DNA of 64,000 nucleotides from Lentinula raphanica (taxonomy: Eukaryota; Basidiomycota; Agaricomycetes; Agaricales; Omphalotaceae): assembly GCA_027919835.1 (NCBI GenBank), contig JANVFP010000019.1, forward strand, positions 496,001 to 560,000, in the 5' to 3' direction. The notes under the pieces are model-generated. The model had not been told where the DNA came from. It saw only the letters and a program-made list of their open reading frames with translations, and ran no database searches. The translations under genes were made by a program, and so were the position numbers. Below are positions 58,887 to 64,000 of the stretch, piece by piece. The stretch's first letter is position 1, and each line of letters starts with the position of its first letter.

Positions 58887-61800
58887 ATGTGTTATTTATG
58901 GTGTTCTGTAAATAACAGACGCAAATTTCAGGCGAGGCACTGGAGAGATAACCTTCAACTCTCCTTCAACCTTACTCTCCGAAGTACAAATAGCCCTCTT
59001 TCCAGACCGTTCCAGATTGGAAAATTCAACATGGGAGTGATTCATCGAAGAATTACAAGAGTCAAGCTTCTGCATATTATTTGAAACTATCCTCGACCTG
59101 TCCTCGACGAAGTCAGTCGCAGTTGGAACTTGGGAAGTTCCAGAGGCTCGACTCAACAGGTATGCTCCAACTTGCATCATACTTAGTATCTCTTACAACG
59201 TATTATCTGTTCTCAAATCCATCTCGCAGGAATAAGGTGTCATTTATGCTTCCTTCGAAATTCGAATCGTTGACCAGAAAAGTCCTGCCAGGTCCTGCCT
59301 CCGAAAATTTGAGGTACAGGCTGAGGTACAGGCTGCTTCAACCCACCGTCTGTCTCGACCTCCATGCCCTGTTCTGGAATTCCTTGCGTAGACGATCTTA
59401 GCCTTGACATCCTCCGAAGAATCTCAGCCGTCTAGAACTGATTTGGTGGTCAAAGGTCATTCCGAGGGATAGGGAATCAGGGGGGTTCATTTCTTCGACT
59501 TCAATCTCCAGACTCTCAATCCAAATCCAACAAGTCCTGGATTGGGAAACCTTGAGTCTGCCTTTGACTCGAACCCTGCGGTCTGCTGCTGAAGAGTGCT
59601 CAGTGAACAAACATAAATCGGTACTACCAACGGCAAATAACGCGGTGGCCCATCTTTAACAACGGCATATCTCTTGGGGGAAAGCCAGCACCGACCAACC
59701 AGACTGGCGACGTCTTTGGAGGCCATTGGGCCGGTATCATCTGTACGCCAACTGAGGAAAAAAATCCAACAATCGCTGTTCCTATTCCCAGACCTCTATC
59801 GAAAGTCGTCCAAAATCCTGCTAAGCCACGACGTTCCCAATCGAAACGATTCTTGCCTCTTGTCAGTCTGCTCCCAGCAAGTGACGATACAAGGATCGTT
59901 CAAGCCACGACTGCAAGGCGTAATCCTACGAGGCCTTACCTTACGAGGCGAACCACTCGAAACCTTTTTCTGGTGCACTATCTCATGAGTCTTTGGGCTT
60001 GTCACACCTCCACCTCATTCCTGATCTCATCCGTGAGTCGAGCAGCGTCCTCGGCGATATCAAAGCCTTCCAATGGAGATCGAGCACCATAATGATACTG
60101 TGGCAATCTACCCTCGGACCATGCTATTCGCGTCGAGCTCGTCGCTGTCGTAGGATGAGAATTGAGGAAAAATGGGGAGAGAATCTTCGGGCACGATGGC
60201 GCGACTAGGTCCGCAGGCTCGATGGAGCCGCTAGCGCAACGATGTTGAATCCAACCGCCAGGTCTTGCACAACGAGGGAACGTGGATTGGAGCCTCACGG
60301 TATCTTGTCGCGAACTTGGCGTTGCGGGTGGCATGTCGGTGAAAACGATCTGACGGGTCTGTGGAATGCCCAGGAGAACTGGCATAGAATGGTTGTCACG
60401 GCATATCGCGTCTTGTCTGATCACCGGAAGGCTTCAGGCAAACAGGTTACCTCGACGAGGGAATAGTGAGGTTTGGGCCTGTCAGACTTCGAGCAAGCCA
60501 GATTTCTTCCCTAATCCCAACCGTGAGCCAGGATGTGTCCCCGGCCATACCACACCTGTTTCAATGGAGATTTCGCGTCAATTTGTGACAATCTACGTTG
60601 GATCATGATATCTGCGTCAGGCTCGTCGCCGTCTTAGGATGAGGACAAAGATGGAGAGTTGGGTACGAGTCGTAGAGGGCACAGGGTGATCTGGACAGAC
60701 ATTGCCTCTCGGTCGCATAGGGGAGGGCTTGTTATGCTTCGACGGACGCGCGCGTGCTCGCTAACGCAACGATGCTAGTCCAACGAACAGATCTCATACA
60801 CGAGGGATCTGCGAGTTGACTTTTCCACGATACCCTGTCATTGAACGCGGTCGGTTTTGGAGGGGAGGTGTCATATTGGAGAGAATGATTCGGCATATAT
60901 CCGTGTCGAGCTCGTCACTGTCATAGGATGAGGATCAAGGTAGCGGGTTGATTGTGAGGTGTAGATGGCAAAAGCGTGCTAGGACAGATATTTCCCCTCT
61001 GCGTCACGCAGGCTTGCCAAGTAGACGGACGTGGATGTATCATGTCTTCGCTTGCGCAACGCTGTTTTTAGTCCATTGGACTAGTTTTATACACTGATGG
61101 ATCTTCACGATACCTGGACGCGTGATGACTCGGTCAATGGCATGACGGAATCGGAGAAGAGGATTCGACGGGTTCGCAATGCCCAAGAGGATTGGCGTGG
61201 TTGAACCGGGCGTACGGTCGATTGTCCCCGTCAGTGGTCGTCGTTCCATATCGGGTCTTGTCTCACCGTCAGGCTTCTTGTAAACCGGTAACCTCAATGA
61301 GGGGGAGTGGCGAGCTTCAATGGACGTGTCAGACCTCGAGGGAAGTGGTCAGTTCCCCTTTGTTTATGTTGTGGCAAGTCAAAAGCTAGCTATACACGTT
61401 CTGGCATTTCCAACATTCTGGCGACCCCTTCAAGGTCTGAGACGGCCCAGCCACGGCTTTTCATCAGATGGGAGGGCATAGGGCGCGATGGGAACAAACC
61501 CAGAGCCCGTCTTGCGTGCGGTACACACAAAAAGTATCTTCGAGTCGGTGATGTAGCCGTGGCCGCTGTCTAGTGGTCAGTGCATCAAAGAATCTTTGAC
61601 GTTGGAGGGACCATACGTACATAGCCATACCCATACCCGATGTGCGGTTCGTCAACCCCCTCGACCGTACCGTGTCACAGTCTTGCATGCGTAAGCTCCA
61701 ATATCGTTGTGCTCAGGCAGGAGTAGCTCGCTCCTGAAGGACGTTTTGCTAACGAAGTGGAAACCCAAGGACGACTTCCAAAGGAAGAGAGAAAAAAATT

Positions 61801-62587
61801 TACTCGAAATTTCCTCAGTCGTGTAGACTGCTTCTGGGATTTTCCGAAAGAGTGAACAAAGGAACGTGAAGGTTCTCTATGGTTTCCGAGCACCATGGGA
61901 GTGGATCAAGACCGAAATTGTTTTCAGACAATAGGAAATCTATATTCGCTCATTTTGTCTCGTTTAGATTTTTGCCTTCAATCATCTTTCTCGAGTCCTT
62001 TCGGTCTTCTATCCTCTTCAGCAAGAGCCAGTCCCATTCGCACTTTGAGATGGTACAAGCTCTCTTGGCCCAATGGTTGCGGCGCCTACTTCAAAAGCTC
62101 TTTGACGGCTTGACTGTTGTATCTTTGATCAATCTGACGCCCACAAGGTACCACCAAGAACAAAGGCTAAACAAATGGCCATCTCCGAACAAATTTCCTA
62201 ATTCACTCTTTTTCCTTTGTCCCTTCGCATCCGACCCACCGGAACCTCGAGGCTACTTGCCACCAAGAACACGTTTAGAGAGCTCTTTTTTTCCTTAGTA
62301 GGCATTTTTGCTTAGACACAGGGCTACGTTTGGGTCAAGCGATTTGTCTGGCATTGTTTTGGGTTGGACAGAATTAGTGATTTATCGAGGCGCCGTTCTA
62401 AAAAGGGTATTTTCTTGAATCGATGTCCCACACCAATCGTGTCTTATGGATGGTCTGTTAAAAGGTGCTCGCGGTGCGACTTTGACCTTGAGTTTTCAAT
62501 CGTCGCGTCCATATAAAATCTGCAATAATTTTCCACCTTCTCTCGACACGTCGTTCTTTCCCTTCCCGAAGAGTCTCAGCACCCAAT
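58887..62587. other. Long region without recognised gene
   Basis: This is 3.7 kb of moderate GC with many short frames on both strands and no domain. 60000-61380 is an old tandem repeat (listed separately). 61900-62300 is a T/C-rich stretch with a possible Pol II leader towards the zinc-finger gene. No intact transposase or polymerase frame was recognised. Confidence 0.5.
60000..61380. repeat. Decayed tandem repeat
   Basis: Related segments recur in the same orientation. GTCGAGCTCGTCACTGTCAT-like sequence plus AGGATGAG occurs at about 60132, 60617 and 60903. CGCTAGCGCAACGATG-like sequence occurs at about 60228, 60759 and 61051. ATGCCCAGGAGAACTGGC-like sequence occurs at about 60366 and 61178, and TCAGGCAAACAGGTTACCTC-like sequence at about 60434 and 61270, followed by GTCAGACTTCGAG at about 60480 and 61328. 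Order is conserved but spacing varies (roughly 290-530 bp), so copies have lost blocks. The copies contain stops in all frames. Confidence 0.65.
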
Positions 62588-63617
62588 ATGGCTCGAACGA
62601 AGAAACCTGTACGCTAATTTTTTCATTGATCCGTTTCATTAAACTGACAATAGCTTTGAAGATCCTCACGTTGCCAGATGGAACTCTCGTGAATCCTGCC
62701 ATCTGTGAAGTGTGCGGCACCAAGGTCGCTCGCAAGGGTGACTTGACCAGACACAAGCGTCGACATCTCACCCCGGAGGAGAAACTTGCCAGGTACGCCA
62801 CATATTTTCATGCCTTCCCCTTCTCAATTCGTTTATATGCTCTACACAAATGTTCTAGGTCCTACACTTGTCCATACGAAGGATGTAACTACAGTAACTT
62901 GCAAAAGAGCAACGTTAACACGCATATCCGAACGTGGCAGTGAGTCCCAATGGCTTAGATTTCTTCGCCTCAGACGCTTCTGCTAATTCGTTGTCTAGTA
63001 CGATGGAAAAGATCAAATGTCCCTCTTGTGATTTTGAGACGCCTGACCCAGGATCACTGACCCGACACAGAAAAAGACGCCACGAATACGTACCGGAGCG
63101 TCGAAGGCCTCGTAATCCAGGCAACGGGCCACCTGTTGATTCTGCTCAACCGCACATCATAATCGAAACGCCTGCGACGTATTCTCGCTCGACTTCGGAG
63201 ACACCTTCCACTGTCTCTTCCGATCTCACTTCTAGCCTTGGAAATACTTGCATCTTCGATACCGATAGTACTCAGTCAATCTCCCCGTCTCCGTCCTCTC
63301 ATGACCAGGTATTGCCAAACGTCATGAGTTCGCGTTACAGACTTCCCAGACTTCCGGCTTCGACGCGTTTGATTGCCTTCCCAAGTGAATCGGACACTGC
63401 GAGCGCAAACTACACGCGGGATGGCAATCTTCCGCCCATCTCTTTCCCAACGGCTCGCGCGTTCGAACTTCCATCCGTTGTAGCCAGTACTTCTGCCAAT
63501 ACCGGGATTCATGCACCAGAGCCCTCTTATCCTGTTCTTCTACGTCGACGAGTACCGCTTGCCCTTCAAGATATGTTGTCCGATGAAAACCAAGTTTACT
63601 GGGAACGTCACTTGTGA
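62588..63617 (+). CDS. C2H2 zinc-finger protein, probable transcription factor
   Basis: Four exons, 62588-62608, 62662-62792, 62859-62939 and 62999-63617, give 283 residues. Finger 1 is CEVCGTKVARKGDLTRHKRR+H, finger 2 is CPYEGCNYSNLQKSNVNTHI with RTWH across an intron, and finger 3 is CPSCDFETPDPGSLTRHRKR+RH, followed by EYVPERRRPR. The C-terminal half is Ser/Thr/Pro-rich, ending SDENQVYWERHL. The start exon encodes only MARTKKP, joined by an intron ending TTTGAAG, the weakest site in the model. The third finger and its EY-x-P extension match the gene at 46833-48167 (HNYIPSAK), so the two belong to one family. DNA targets are unknown. Confidence 0.85.
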
Positions 63618-64000
63618 ACTCTAATTTGAGACCACTTGAAATGTTCAAACTGTCAAGCTTCAAGGGCGATAGTCTTTGGCGGAAAAATTCTATTCTCATT
63701 GTACTTACTACTCTCTATGGAAATGACCTAGCTGTAAATTCTACGTATGTAGCGCACGACGTAGGTACTGTGTTTTTACGACCCAATGGGACTCTCATGA
63801 TCATGTTGCTGCATCTCATGGGTTCAACTTTGTAGCTGTAGTTAGCCGTAGTAGTTATGCCTCTTTATGCTTATGTCATCAATATGTGTATGGCTCCAAA
63901 ATCTTGTGCGCTTAGTACTCAAGCTCTGCTTCTTTCTCCGATGTGAGGTGGAATTTCCCTCAGATGGTCATCATGAATGCATTAACTGTGAATTTTCATC
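63618..64000. other. 3' flank to window end
   Basis: AT-rich sequence lies downstream of the zinc-finger gene. No further gene start, tRNA or repeat is recognised before the window ends. Confidence 0.55.

Noticed and set aside
1..64000. CRISPR arrays, bacterial operons, prophage or viral genes
   Set aside because: No regularly spaced repeats or relevant protein families are visible; the window is fungal nuclear DNA.

Overview
This window is nuclear DNA of a filamentous basidiomycete, most likely an Agaricomycete. Genes are dense in short GT...AG introns (about 45-70 nt). The families are fungal: LaeA-like methyltransferase, Kre9/Knh1-like GPI protein, Rxt3, Nro1/Ett1, AsaB-like oxidoreductase and BCS1-like AAA ATPase. 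The two tRNA genes carry introns at the eukaryotic position. There is no operon structure and no bacterial or viral gene. All gene models were built by hand from splice signals and reading frame; none is backed by transcripts.

Layout. 1-7.9 kb: 3' end of an unknown gene, LaeA-like methyltransferase (-), GPI-anchored cell-surface protein (+), ER thioredoxin/PDI protein ending in KDEL (-), and a weak small membrane-protein model. 8-15.2 kb: tRNA-Ile(UAU), RanBP1-domain protein with an N-terminal membrane segment, F-box protein, AsaB-like enzyme. 15.2-18.8 kb: AT-rich, repeat- and palindrome-bearing DNA with an unresolved coding-like stretch. 18.8-24.6 kb: dipeptidyl peptidase IV and Nro1/Ett1. 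24.6-28.2 kb: no gene. 28.2-36.3 kb: Rxt3 (Rpd3L deacetylase subunit) with huge Arg-Glu repeats, an APH-fold kinase-like protein, and Sys1. 36.3-39.9 kb: no intact gene. 39.9-54.0 kb: BCS1-like ATPase, Dnm1-type dynamin (-), C2H2 zinc-finger factor (-), mitochondrial carrier (-), and a divergent F-box/WD40 protein (+). 54.0-58.6 kb: tandem duplication of a class 3 lipase gene. 58.6-64 kb: tRNA-Arg(UCG), a decayed tandem repeat, and a second C2H2 factor.

Most genes are unrelated housekeeping or regulatory genes, so the window is not a functional cluster. The most unusual locus is at 54.3-58.6 kb. The upstream lipase copy has lost an internal block in frame and is joined, still in frame, to the C-terminal half of a glutamine-rich SH3 protein. 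The downstream copy is intact. Other points of interest are a Ran-binding protein with a membrane anchor, tandemly duplicated 24-nt exons in the BCS1-like gene, stop-free introns whose length is a multiple of three, and a cluster of CCCATGGG-centred palindromes.
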